Source of the DNA: Chrysophaeum taylorii
Taxonomy: Eukaryota; Sar; Pelagophyceae; Pelagomonadales; Pelagomonadaceae
Assembly (NCBI GenBank): GCA_029834535.1
Contig: JAQMWT010000145.1
Location: 1 to 64,000 of the forward strand
DNA length: 64,000 nt
Reading direction: 5' to 3'
The stretch's first letter is position 1; every line of letters starts with the position of its first letter. A program made the translations under genes and the position numbers. The notes below the pieces were generated by a model. That model did no database searches. It worked only from the letters and a program-made list of their open reading frames with translations, and was not told where the DNA came from. Below are positions 45,301-54,462 of the stretch, one piece after another.

Positions 45301-48257
45301 TTGGCGACGCGCTCGATCGCCTTCTCGTGCGCGGCGCGGCCGAGGCGCGCGAAGGCGGGATCGTACTCGCCGGCGACCTCCGCGCGCAGGTCCCAGAGCG
45401 CCGACTCGGCGGCGCGCCGAGAGATGAGTTCGAGCAGTTGGTCGGCGACGGGCGCGACCGGCGAGCCGCGCGTCGTGACGGTGCTGAGGCCGCACGCCTT
45501 GGCCGCGTTGGACACGACGGCGACGACCTCCGAGTGGCGCCGGGGGGCGACGGCGAGCGCGTGCACAAGCTCGCGGCGGAGTTTGGCGCGCGCCGAGCCG
45601 GGCGGCGACGGGACGTCCGTCGCGAGGCGGATCACGAGCACGACCGCCTCGCTCGCCGCAAAGCCCAGAAACTCGGCGGGCGGCGGCTGCCGGCGCCGCG
45701 GGCGTCGCGCAGCAGTAGTATCCGGACGACGATGATGATCCGACGCACCCGAAACAAAGGACGGCTCGGCGGCCCGATTATTATTGTCGTCGTCGTCGTC
45801 GGACCGGCCGAGCCGCGCGGCCGAGGTCGCCGCCGCTCGCGGGGTGGCCTCCGCGGGCGCCAGCAGGTAGCGGTCGACGAGGAAGACGCGGAGAATGGCC
45901 TCGACGGCGCGGTCGGCCCCCAAGAGCTTGGCGCCCAGCAAGACGCACTGCTGGTCGACGTCGCGGAGCGAGTGGGAGAGGGGCGGCGACGCGTAGTTGA
46001 GGGCCTGCTGTTGCGCGGTCGTCCCGTTGCGCCGCCAGAGGCCCGCGCCGACGTGCGCGCACCAGGCCAAGGCCCGCAGCGGGTGTTCGGCGAGCGCGAC
46101 CCCGACGACCTCGTCGACCGTCGTGTCGTCGAGGAGGAGGCCGGCGACGCGCGTCGCCTCCTCGTCCGGGACGCTTCGCTCGACGAGTTCGTCGAGCGAC
46201 GACGCGCCGAGGGTCGGCGTAGTCGTCGTCCGGACGGCCGCGTCGTAGCCCTTGAGCCTCGCGACGCAGCAGAGGATCCGGCTTCGGAGGGCGGGGGGTG
46301 TCTCGGTCTCGTCGAGAAGCGGCGGGAGCGCGTCGGCGCCGGCGGAAGCCGCGCAGAGCGCGAGCTGCGCGATCAGTCGATGGAGCGGGAGGTGGAGCGA
46401 GACGGGCTCGGAGGCCGCGTCGAATCGGAGGACGAGGGGTTTTGCGGGGGGGTCGAGCGGGAGCCAGTCGTAGGAGCCCTCGCGGGCGTCGAGCCACTCG
46501 AGGAGCGCGGCGATTGCCGCGCGGTGGGCGTGGCGCGCCGCGAGGGCGCGGTCGCGCGGCTCGAGAATCGCCGTCTCGAGCCTCGGCGGATCCTCGAAGG
46601 CGCGCTGCGCGACGAGTTCCGAGGTAGAGGACACGTTGAGGACGAGGTTGAAGGCGTAGATCCAGCGGCGCGACTCGTACTCGACGTGGAATCGGTCGCG
46701 TCGCACGGCGGGGTCGAGGCCCTGGAGCCTCGAGAGGAGGGCGAGCACCGCGTCGAACGCTCGGCCGTTTCCGTTCGAGCTCGAGGGCGGCGACAAGGCG
46801 ACGGCGGCCACGTCGTCCGTCTGGAGGACGTACTCCAAATCGCGGACGGCGTGGGCGAAGCGGCGGTGTTGGACGACGTCCGTGTCGAGGAAGGCGTCGT
46901 CGGTGTCCGGCGGCGGCGGCGGCGGCACCACCTGGACGGCGCGGCGCTGGCGGCCGCGCTCGCGACGCGCGTCGCAGCCCGCCGTTTCGAGCGCCTCTAA
47001 GAGCGCGCTCGCGACGACCCACAGGACGTCCGGCAACGCATTTTTGACGAGGGAGGGGGTCGTGAAGATCTGGACGCTCAGCGCAAAAATCGTGTCCTCC
47101 GAGGTCCCGACCCCTCGCGCGTACAAGCGCGAAATAAACGAGTACGCGCCGAGGAGCGCCTCGGCGACGGCCGATCGCGCGACCGAATCCACGAGGAGCC
47201 GGAGCAAGACGTCGTGGGTCGCGAGCCGCACGCTCTTGGTGACCAAGGCGTCGCAGGCGATCAAAAACGCGAAGGGGGTCGCGGCCAACCGGGTCTCCCC
47301 CGCAAACAGCTCGCCCCCCGGAGTAAACCGGAGCCCGAATTTCGAGTCCTCGAATTCTTCGACGTCGCTCGAACCGAGCTCGCGCGCGAACTCCGTCGCC
47401 ACGAGCCGCCGCATGCCGTCCGAGCCGCGCACGAGCTCGGCGAGCCAGTTCGCGATCGCGACGGCCCGTTCCTCGCGGGCGAGATGGTCGGCATCGACCG
47501 CCGACGCCAGGAGTCCGCGGCTCTGGAGCGCCGCGAGCCGTTCTCTCGTCGTCGACGTCGAGCCCGCGCCCCACCGCACGACGGCCTCCCCGACCCGGTC
47601 GGCCTCCTCGACCGCGCGCCGCGCCAAATCGGCGGCCACCCCGGCGGACCGCAGCGCCTCCGCGACCTGATCGACCGAGTGCACGTCGTCGTTGTGCAGC
47701 CGCACGACGTTTCCCCGCCCGGCGTGCGCGACCGCGCACCGCGCCGCGACGTCGCAGAGCGCGACGACCGCCGCGCGCACCACGATCGCCGCCGCGCGCC
47801 GGAGATCCGGAGGCAACGCCTCCATCGGATCCTCGCTCGCCTTGGGCTGGTGCACCTCGCAACACGCGTCCCCCAGCCACGCCTCGAGGTCGCCGCAGTC
47901 GCAGCACCCGCCCGGCGACGCCCGATGGAAGAACACCTCGTGACCCACGTGCGCCGACCGCTGGAAGCACGCGTCGCACAGCACGCACGTGTTGTCCTTC
48001 TGGCACGTCCGGCAGTTCCACGCGATGTCCCCGTGCTTGAACACGTACCCGCACGCGCTCGTCGCGGTCGACGCGCGGAGCTCGGCGAGGGCGCGGTAGG
48101 GGTTCTTCTTCTCGCCCCGCCATACCAGGTGCATGGCCCACATCCCGACCCGACCGGCGGCCACGCAACCCCCAAAAACATCTCTCGCGCCGACAGCCAA
48201 AGTCGACCAGTTCCGGCCGACGCTCTGCGCGAACGCGGAAGCCTCCGCTTCGACCAT
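42342..48257 (-). CDS. UBR1-like: UBR-type E3 ubiquitin ligase (N-recognin)
   Basis: 1,971 residues in one exon. The N-degron-binding UBR box lies at about 64-135 (CGYVFKHGDIAWNCRTCQKD, then CVLCDACFQRS, GCCDCGDLEAW, CEVHQ), with the zinc-binding C and H residues in place. A ClpS-like segment follows at about 180-232 (VVRLHNDDVHSVDQVAEAL), which in UBR1/UBR2 binds bulky hydrophobic N-termini. A RING-type domain lies at about 1,215-1,395 (ECIVCWSRT..., then ATCGHAVHPGCWDKFF and CPLCKA), with a long insert between the zinc pairs as in the family. The C-terminus (about 1,820-1,971) matches the autoinhibitory UAIN region: LPESFTDLYTALVEHRN, CLLTGRVVQAG, SLYLDDYGEEDVNLRRG. The protein should ubiquitylate N-degron substrates in the cytosol or nucleus. 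Several acid and Q/A loops are microsatellite-encoded. The symbol indicates class, not orthology. Confidence 0.9.
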   Translation of the reverse strand: MVEAEASAFAQSVGRNWSTLAVGARDVFGGCVAAGRVGMWAMHLVWRGEKKNPYRALAELRASTATSACGYVFKHGDIAWNCRTCQKDNTCVLCDACFQRSAHVGHEVFFHRASPGGCCDCGDLEAWLGDACCEVHQPKASEDPMEALPPDLRRAAAIVVRAAVVALCDVAARCAVAHAGRGNVVRLHNDDVHSVDQVAEALRSAGVAADLARRAVEEADRVGEAVVRWGAGSTSTTRERLAALQSRGLLASAVDADHLAREERAVAIANWLAELVRGSDGMRRLVATEFARELGSSDVEEFEDSKFGLRFTPGGELFAGETRLAATPFAFLIACDALVTKSVRLATHDVLLRLLVDSVARSAVAEALLGAYSFISRLYARGVGTSEDTIFALSVQIFTTPSLVKNALPDVLWVVASALLEALETAGCDARRERGRQRRAVQVVPPPPPPDTDDAFLDTDVVQHRRFAHAVRDLEYVLQTDDVAAVALSPPSSSNGNGRAFDAVLALLSRLQGLDPAVRRDRFHVEYESRRWIYAFNLVLNVSSTSELVAQRAFEDPPRLETAILEPRDRALAARHAHRAAIAALLEWLDAREGSYDWLPLDPPAKPLVLRFDAASEPVSLHLPLHRLIAQLALCAASAGADALPPLLDETETPPALRSRILCCVARLKGYDAAVRTTTTPTLGASSLDELVERSVPDEEATRVAGLLLDDTTVDEVVGVALAEHPLRALAWCAHVGAGLWRRNGTTAQQQALNYASPPLSHSLRDVDQQCVLLGAKLLGADRAVEAILRVFLVDRYLLAPAEATPRAAATSAARLGRSDDDDDNNNRAAEPSFVSGASDHHRRPDTTAARRPRRRQPPPAEFLGFAASEAVVLVIRLATDVPSPPGSARAKLRRELVHALAVAPRRHSEVVAVVSNAAKACGLSTVTTRGSPVAPVADQLLELISRRAAESALWDLRAEVAGEYDPAFARLGRAAHEKAIERVAKFRGPRKDGKPRPLVGPPPPAHADFEDARRDILGCDATHRACVGALLRGDAPDARELECRALHLLTLVAHQGPEFLAKWATTEDDDCVLRLLIGLRSKARAATDYFGSPIYDEGLDWLLARAGGHAKCRAFLAAATPPADATKKQQHQTAASSAAAAAAAADDDDDRVGGGGAEDDAAAKRRKRDSARKRALEAMSRSQAAFAELLEEKDEDMAADDEDDDDDVRAGAQKKSEPREPRECIVCWSRTSETPCLVALAQRSCVLARGVERSSPARRRLRRTFEVRGRACELRERRSDEEGVKLEAGQMVRALAMRDGAARVRVLAPGGGDATCGWVRESELRPVVDRAWRRWGKTRVHVATCGHAVHPGCWDKFFGSLLSKVVAGELFEGRLCVDPRLGQFLCPLCKAASNCLLPDVPPAPASSLPPPPWSLARWALAGGRDASDPDADAAAAAANALEPDDDEPAWASQQHWGRRFSASLCDVGDGHAPGIAPSPLAELFATWSAAAYCATITATTRDDAKPPPPETGSTFLDSRRHGVAAASALARALEYFPRAILADSSSGLDRLTALKGFLAALLAGERLMPRVSADLTALGAARPDDVDVGTWRADADWRVRTALAQPLLSWDLGIALAAFASVWPCSDLAKVVAVLSLARLAQILVEEEPRSEEEEEEEEEGFETLRSAVCGVDERWCGQTLARRTRDAWAPFLRTALFVSRRRASDESDEPNYDEPEDDRLLEELGVPAPRELAKSEEVRALFKAWGDRLRELEGRERVVVDDRDATDETYFYDFTANDPPLDEDDEEQRRVDLKEKVASTAVSRRRRPTDAVLDLSLMALPRTPAFGFVDLPESFTDLYTALVEHRNSPDDDPALCLLTGRVVQAGKRAAQDAPGACTLHARTNGGVGVFFLALRCSTLLVSGSSAAYSVSLYLDDYGEEDVNLRRGAPLHLSRSRLRLLERLYNDHGVPAEVARRRAESPRVIRDNFY

Positions 48258-49517
48258 TATTGATTGTTTGTTGGCTGCGAAATTATTTTTTTTAACTAAA
48301 CAAAACCCTTGTCGTGACGTCTGCGATTCTTCTTGGGGAGAAACGGTCTGCTGAATCCACTATGGCCTATACGACGTGCGTGCTTCAACCGAGCGTCTTG
48401 TGACGTCGTAGAGTTGCTCACTCTCGTCGAGCGTTCAAAGGTTGGTTATCAGGCACGACGGTGCGTTGGGCGAGGTTGCCTTGGATTCGACGACGACGAC
48501 GGGTCTCCTTTTATCCGGGCTGGCGTGGAACCTAAAAATACACCTACGAATGTAATAGAAGGTGTCGTCGGATTCGATGTGATTCATCCTCGACTCTCCG
48601 TTCTGATCGCCAACGACGGTGGCCCTGGCGAACGCCGTGCTCCGCGTTCGAGGCGCGCCGCGAGGCCGTCAACAACACGCGCGTACTTCAAATCATCGTC
48701 GACGCGTTCAAACACGTCGCGCTCGGTGCGACAGCATGGCGCTAGCCATCGACAACGACGAAGATCTCGACCGCCCGGGCCCTTTTCTTTGTTCGGTAAT
48801 GATAAGAAGATGTCGCCATCCGAGGCGGCAACAGGGTTGGACATTTAGTAAATATGTGGAGCTCACATGAGCAGATAGGTCGGAAGTGAGTGGCCTCGAA
48901 GACTACGTGTTTTTTTTTCGCGGCGGTCGGGAGCGGCGCCTGTGCATTGACGTCGAGCGATGTCTGACCTGAGTCACGTTTGTTCTGCAGAACGAGCGCG
49001 AGACCGCGGGCCTGGCACTCTCTGGAGAAGTGGTGTTTGGCAGCGCCCGGTAGGGATTGCCGTCGACCGGTAGGGATTGCCGTCGAACATTTCCGCGGAT
49101 AGTGTGATGGGCCTACCCTTAACGATGACTAAATGGAGTTTATGACACACCAACAGACCTCGCGACGGACTTTGCGAGCGCCAATATTTTGAAGCGGCCA
49201 TCCATACATACATACTAAAGCGGTTCTCGAGTCAACAAATTGCAAAGTGGGTGCCAACAAACAACCGACGATACAAACCGCACGTGGATTGATTGTTGAG
49301 CGAGGACAGCTGTTCCACAAACAACTAACTAATGCCCGCGGCCGAGTTCTCCGTCGTGCCCTACATGGTCGAACCATGCCCACAACTAGTCGTCGTCGTA
49401 CTTTGCCGTTAAGAGGCGTTCGCACGTTCAAACAGTCGCCCAGGTCTAAGTCGGCAAGGCACTATAATGGCCGGCCACGTCAACGAGGGTAAGGAAAAAG
49501 CTCCCTCGAAGATCGCA
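48258..49517. other. Gene-free stretch with a LINE relic and a tandem duplication
   Basis: About 48,400-48,485 resembles, on the minus strand, the endonuclease region of the LINE at 28.8 kb (gacgtcgtagagttgctc, and GNLAQR..VVPD versus GNLARR.VVPD), in decayed form. CCGGTAGGGATTGCCGTCGA is duplicated exactly in tandem at 49,047-49,066 and 49,067-49,086. Other open frames are short and unsupported. The end of the interval is the promoter region of the ferredoxin-reductase-like gene. Confidence 0.5.
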
Positions 49518-50357
49518 ATGATGTGGATCCTCGTCCTCCTCGCCGCGTCCGTCGCGTCGGGCTTTCACGTCCAGCGGCACCATGCGGCGCCGCGACGACT
49601 TCGTATGAGCTGGGGCGGCGACGTCACGTGGCAGGATGTGTCGGTATTGTCGAACGACGAGGCCGCCAAGGGCATGAGGTCGATCACGCTTGAGGTGGGC
49701 GCCGAGACGGCCGCCGGCTTCACGGTGCCCGGGCAGTTCGTTCAACTGAAATTGGATGCCGACGCCAAGCCCGGCTTCTTCGCGATCGCATCCCCGCCCT
49801 CGAACGCATCGGTTTTCGAGTTTTTGATCAAGGAAACCGAGAGCAACGAGTGGCTCACGGCGTCTACCCCCGGCCAGGCCCTTACCATGTCGGGCGTCGC
49901 GGGCAAGGGTTTCGACGTGGCGAGCCACTTTGAGGGCGACGCGAGCCAAGTCAACCGCGAATACGATGGTTTTCAATGCATGAACGTGATGTTCTTCGCC
50001 ACCGGATCGGGGATTTCCCCGATTCGATCTACCATCGAGGCGGGCGTCGCCGTCGGCCTCCCGAAACCCGCGACGCTCTACTTTGGGGTCAAGGACGCGG
50101 ATCACCGCCCATACGCTGACAAGTTCGATACCTGGAGAACCGAATACAATGTTAACGTCTTTGAGGTCCACTCCCAGCCGCTTGACGGCTGGGACGGCGC
50201 TACGGGCTACGTCCAAGACGCCTTAAAGATCAACGGCGTCCCCGTTCCCCGCAACACCGGCGCTTGCATCTGCGGTCAAAAAGACATGTTCCTCGCGGTC
50301 AAGGACATCCTCCTCGACGCCGGCGTCTTCGAGGGTCGCATCCTAACCAACTTCTAA
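49518..50357 (+). CDS. Ferredoxin-reductase-like FAD/NAD(P) oxidoreductase, plastid-targeted
   Basis: 279 residues. Of the possible starts I chose the ATG at 49,518 because it begins a signal peptide (MMWILVLLAASVASG) followed by F16, the plastid-import signature. The FAD-binding barrel includes VPGQFVQLKL and FFAIASPPSNASVFEFLIK. The nucleotide-binding half contains MFFATGSGISPIRSTIE, then LYFGVKDADHRPYADKF and a C-terminal ACICGQKDMFLAVKDIL. Layout and motifs fit the small plant and algal oxidoreductases annotated as fruit protein PKIWI502-like, which are distantly related to ferredoxin-NADP reductases and flavohaemoprotein reductases. The electron partner is unknown. The ferredoxin-like protein encoded at 22.8 kb is a conceivable but untested one. 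Confidence 0.82.
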   Translation: MMWILVLLAASVASGFHVQRHHAAPRRLRMSWGGDVTWQDVSVLSNDEAAKGMRSITLEVGAETAAGFTVPGQFVQLKLDADAKPGFFAIASPPSNASVFEFLIKETESNEWLTASTPGQALTMSGVAGKGFDVASHFEGDASQVNREYDGFQCMNVMFFATGSGISPIRSTIEAGVAVGLPKPATLYFGVKDADHRPYADKFDTWRTEYNVNVFEVHSQPLDGWDGATGYVQDALKINGVPVPRNTGACICGQKDMFLAVKDILLDAGVFEGRILTNF

Positions 50358-52301
50358 TCAGGCTGCTCTCTGCTGCGACGCCTTTCAAACGTCGCTTCTC
50401 CGAGTGCCCACTACAACAACGATAGTAGAATTTGGCGTGTGGTCGTCGTTTTCTTCTTTGGACGGCGATGATAGGAGGCAGGATCGCACTTCGACGGTGC
50501 GAGCTTAAAAAGGGCGCCATCTGCGATATCTTCTCGCGAGATTCCGAGCTGTAGCTCCATACGCGGAACTTATTTCGCGCTGGCGTACCACGAGCGGAAT
50601 CGCACGCACCACACCCTTGGATCATCTTAACCACAAGCATCGTCGTCATCATCATCATCATCATCATCCTCCTCCTCGAGGTTAGCCGCGACGCTCGCCG
50701 CTTCTCGGTGTTCTTTGACGTGGACGCCGAGCTTGATGCTCGACTTGGTACTATAGATGTGGATACGCAAACGCCGCGCCGACAGGTCGGCGGGGGACAG
50801 GACTATGCACCTGATTTCGGACATTTGGTGATTCGTTCAAGCACGTCGTCGGTTCGTGGAGTGCCCGCGTATGGCATCCTAGCATGCTGGGCTTACTCAC
50901 CTCCTTACGCTGTACTACGTAGTACAAGAACACACAGCGGCACCTCGGTCGCCCAAGTGAAGATGTTGTAGTTGTGCGTCGCGCCATGGGTTTGATGATA
51001 CGACCACTTTGTCGTGCCGCGGCCACTAAAGCTCTCGTCTCTACCATTGGCGCCACATATTCCTAGAGGTCTGCCGCAACGGCAAAGTCGAGCCGCTCGT
51101 GCTTATGTTTGCACGCGCTTCGGAAATTATGCCTCGCTGAGCGCATGGATACCTTTTGGCATGGGAATGCCCGGTTCTAAAGCGACCGGCGGTGTGGAAA
51201 TCAAACAGGTGCTGCTAATAAATCTCGGGAGAGTAAGGGCCAGCGCACTGAGTCCCACGAGTCCCGCATTCGGCCCCACACACCGCACCCTCGTGAGTCG
51301 GACCGCCACTCTCGTGTAAATGAATAAAAAAATCGAGAGAACATGCTCGTGTGCGAGCGAGCCACAGTGGCAACTTAATAAAATTCCGTTTGCTCGCCAC
51401 TTGTCCTAATAAATTCCAAAAGTTCAAAAACATTTGCATATTCCAATTTCCGGCTGACTCTCTCAATGAACTTCTCGTGCACGAAGACTTCTTAAACTAG
51501 ATTATCCATTTTTTCCGCAAAAAATTTCGAATACACAACAAAACCTGATGTCGATGAATTAACGCGACTACCACGGTGCCACCACCACCGCACGTGCGGC
51601 AGCGCTCCTTTTATAAGATCCTAGGCGCCAGGGCGCAGGTTTATCTTAGAGAGGAACGACGAAAACACCGGCTTCAAGGGGCCGTCATGCATGAGGCGAG
51701 AAGTCTGGTCCGCCGAGACGCGATGTAACAACCGAGCGTCTGTCTGTTTTTTTTTTCGTTTTGGCGGCGGCTACGGTTGCTGCATTTACGAGCAAGAGTC
51801 GATTTGAGCACCCACGCTTACAACAATCTCGATGATCTTTGCGGAATCGCGCAGGCGCTTCGTTAAGCCAATCAATCTGTTACTACTAAAAAAAAACGGT
51901 CGGTCGGCGCGCACGTCGTCGTTAGTTGCCGCGCACCAATTAACAAAAAGAATCGTCGTTGCCATCATCGTTGCTCGCATCGAGAGATTAAACGCTTGGA
52001 ACATTGTCACCTTGAAGATCATGATCGCTACGTCGAGAATCGGACTGTTCCCGAACATCTCCAACTCTCGAAAGAAGTACCTTCGCTCTCGAACAGACGA
52101 GTGCGGCAACATCTTTGAAGTGTCGCCAAGAAGCTGAGCTCCTGGTCGAGATGCGAAACACCACCACGTGGATGGAAGGAAGACGCTGTGATAGATCCCC
52201 AGGCGACGAAGATAATACGATGATCAGCAGGAGCGGCGTAGGCCGACGGTCGGCGCGATACTCGGCTGTTGGATTTCGGGGACACACCAAAGTGCTGCCT
52301 C
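50358..52301. other. Gene-poor 1.9-kb stretch
   Basis: An (ATC)n microsatellite lies at 50,646-50,668. A minus-strand frame at 50,627-50,824 ends in a poly-D run from this tract and includes STKSSIKLGVHVKEHREAAS. It could be the end of a small gene, but there is no supporting start or domain. The region at 51,000-52,300 is AT-richer, with T9-A9 runs near 51,750 and 51,890, and shows no recognisable gene, RNA or repeat. Confidence 0.4.
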
Positions 52302-53390
52302 TTAGAGTCGCGCACGATCGAGGGGCCAGTGTGGGACGCCACGCTGGATGCGGTCAAAGTAGGAGACGTGGGCCGGGGAACCAGGAGGCCAGATGCGAAG
52401 GAAGTGGTCGATCCACTCGGAGACGTCGAAAAGGAGAGGGATTGCCTCGACCTTCGTCCCCGTCGGGAGGGTCGCGGCGTAGAGGGCCGCTGGCTCGGGC
52501 AGAGGCTCGGCGTCGGGGGCTGCGATGCGCGTGACGACGCCATATGTTTCGTCCCGAAAGTTGGCCATGCCCGCGGATCCATTGTTGACGACGAGTCTCT
52601 CGTCGCCGTAGAGGTAGGCGAGACAGGTGTGCGTCGCGGCGATGACGTCGACGTTGGATCGATCAAAGTACTCGTCGACGAGGCGGGGGGGGGTGGTTCC
52701 CCAAATGTCGGTGAGGGACTCGGCGGCGAGTGCCCAACCGTTGAGGCAGTCGGGGTCTCCGTGGATAACGGCAATTCGCGACGCACCGACGCTCCACGTC
52801 GAACGTCCCGGGAGTCGCCCGAGCCATTCCAGGTGTTCCGAATCGGCCGCCGCCGCCTGCAGGCGGGCGACGATCTCGGCGGCGCGGATCCCGACTTCCG
52901 CAGGGACCTGCGGCGGGTACGCGCAGCCACAGCCGGCGCCGTTTGCCGCGAGCTCGCGTTCGATATTGCCCGCCGTCGGTGTCCACCCGAGAGCGCGGAT
53001 GCGGGTGTTCACCAGCTCGAACGACGCTCGGCTCGCGTTGAAGAAGTTAAAGTCCCCGTTCAGCACGACGCGCGCGTCGTTCGGGTCGCTCCGCACGAGA
53101 CCTTCCAATGCATCCAGAGCGACGTGGTTGCCGTAGAGGCCTCCGACGGCGTATAGTACTTGCGCTCGCTGGTCGGCTGAATCGGCGAGTATCTCTGCCC
53201 CCTCAATGTACTGTAGACGCTGTCGGCGGGCGACTGGCCACGGCTCACCTCGGCGGCGCACGCCAAGCCTCGGCGAATCATCATCAACCTGCGCGCCATC
53301 AAGAATTTCTTCCGTTGGAGGAATGGATGGTGTTGTCTCGAAGCTTTTTTTTCTTTGCGGCCTTGTGAAGAAGTAGTCACTGATGATCAT
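52302..53390 (-). CDS. Calcineurin-like metallophosphoesterase with a variant first metal motif
   Basis: 362 residues. The phosphoesterase motifs occur in order: LYAVGGLYGNHVALDAL at about 79-95 (normally GDxHGN), VVLNGDFNFFNA at about 108-119, TAGNIERELA, RIAVIHGDPDCLNGW, and VIAATHTCLAYLY. The block NNGSAGMANFRDETYGVVTRI follows. The replacement of GDIHGN by GGLYGN, together with the NNG.AGM.NF block, matches a distinct subfamily I recall from bacteria. The change is therefore probably a family feature rather than a defect, although it should alter one metal site. The substrate is unknown. The first 70 residues are not conserved-looking, and a shorter start is possible. Confidence 0.75.
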   Translation of the reverse strand: MIISDYFFTRPQRKKSFETTPSIPPTEEILDGAQVDDDSPRLGVRRRGEPWPVARRQRLQYIEGAEILADSADQRAQVLYAVGGLYGNHVALDALEGLVRSDPNDARVVLNGDFNFFNASRASFELVNTRIRALGWTPTAGNIERELAANGAGCGCAYPPQVPAEVGIRAAEIVARLQAAAADSEHLEWLGRLPGRSTWSVGASRIAVIHGDPDCLNGWALAAESLTDIWGTTPPRLVDEYFDRSNVDVIAATHTCLAYLYGDERLVVNNGSAGMANFRDETYGVVTRIAAPDAEPLPEPAALYAATLPTGTKVEAIPLLFDVSEWIDHFLRIWPPGSPAHVSYFDRIQRGVPHWPLDRARL

Positions 53391-54462
53391 GTCCTAGGAT
53401 TCGGTCCTTACTCCGAGAAAAAAAATGGCAAGATACGTCGTCCACCAGTGAGAGATACGCGAGTCGACAGTGTACCGAGCGTCGTGCGCCCCTCGAGCGC
53501 TGGACGACGGGATCGACTTCCACCAACATCCACGTGGCCACACGACGACGGTCGTCACACCATGGCCGTGGTGCGAGAAGAACACCGGCCCTTTGCCACG
53601 TGGCTCTTCATTATTTGGAGTTTAGTGCGGCAGCACCCCCTGCACCCACCGGCACTCTCCATCTGGTGTCGGCAGATCGAAGACACGGTCGATATTATGG
53701 TATGCAACCTCGGTGCTATGCACAAGCTCCTGCCTTTCACCCTTCAGCTCTAAGCTCAAGAAGAAGGCCGGTGATTAATAATTCGAACAACATGCTCGCA
53801 CTTATTACCCTTCGAATGAGGCGGATTATTAAAGGCTTCGTCCAACGGACTCTCGTTGGCACGGGCCCACTTGAGGAGGACCACCCCCTCGGGATGGCCG
53901 TCACCAGCTGCCTCGGAGCAGGTGTATTCGTCCCGCGGAAATCCGTTCGCACGCGCCCACTTAAGGACCGGACCTCAGGTCTCGAGCTGGTCGGTCACCC
54001 CAAGCTGCGGCGCGGGAGCACGTGTATACGTCCCACGGACAGCGTTTGGTATGGTTTTTTACTCGAGGACCTCGAGACGGCAGCCACCAGATGCGCGACA
54101 TCACGTGCCCCTATTATTCCACGGACACCTTTTTTTTGAGGACCTCGAGACAGACGGCGCGGCGGCATGCTCGCATAGGCTGCTACGTGGAATGTCGTAG
54201 CTTTGGCGGAACCAGTCGTTCCGCTCGATGGCGCCGAGCGCGACGAAGTCCGTTCCCCCACCCTTCCTTCGTTCGTGATAGAAGTCGTAACCGTTGCATA
54301 ATATCTAATAACTCGCGAATCTGAATTAAACCTTCTTGATGTAGCGCGTCAAAGTTTCCAACGCAGCAGCGAGCGAGCGAGCGAGCGAGCGAGTCCCAAG
54401 GAGTAGTAGCAGTACGTACGGAGAGTGGGTGGCGCCACCAGACTACTGTCGGATACGAAGAT
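53391..54462. other. Gene-poor stretch containing degenerate tandem units
   Basis: From about 53,840 to 54,165, three to four imperfect units of about 90-100 bp follow each other, each starting near cgtcc(c/a)(a/g)cgga and most containing gagca.gtgtat or gaggacctcgagac. A (GAGC)n microsatellite lies at about 54,370-54,390. A plus-strand frame of about 200 codons crosses the units but looks non-coding. Confidence 0.45.

Noticed and set aside
43842-47000. 1,052-codon plus-strand open frame
   Set aside because: It lies wholly opposite the UBR ligase gene and has no recognisable domain; it is a mirror of a GC-rich coding strand.
45781-48168. 795-codon minus-strand frame
   Set aside because: Alternative frame of the UBR gene; almost only A, R, G and P residues.
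54360-54395. (GAGC)n run as a regulatory array
   Set aside because: Simple microsatellite with no sign of function.
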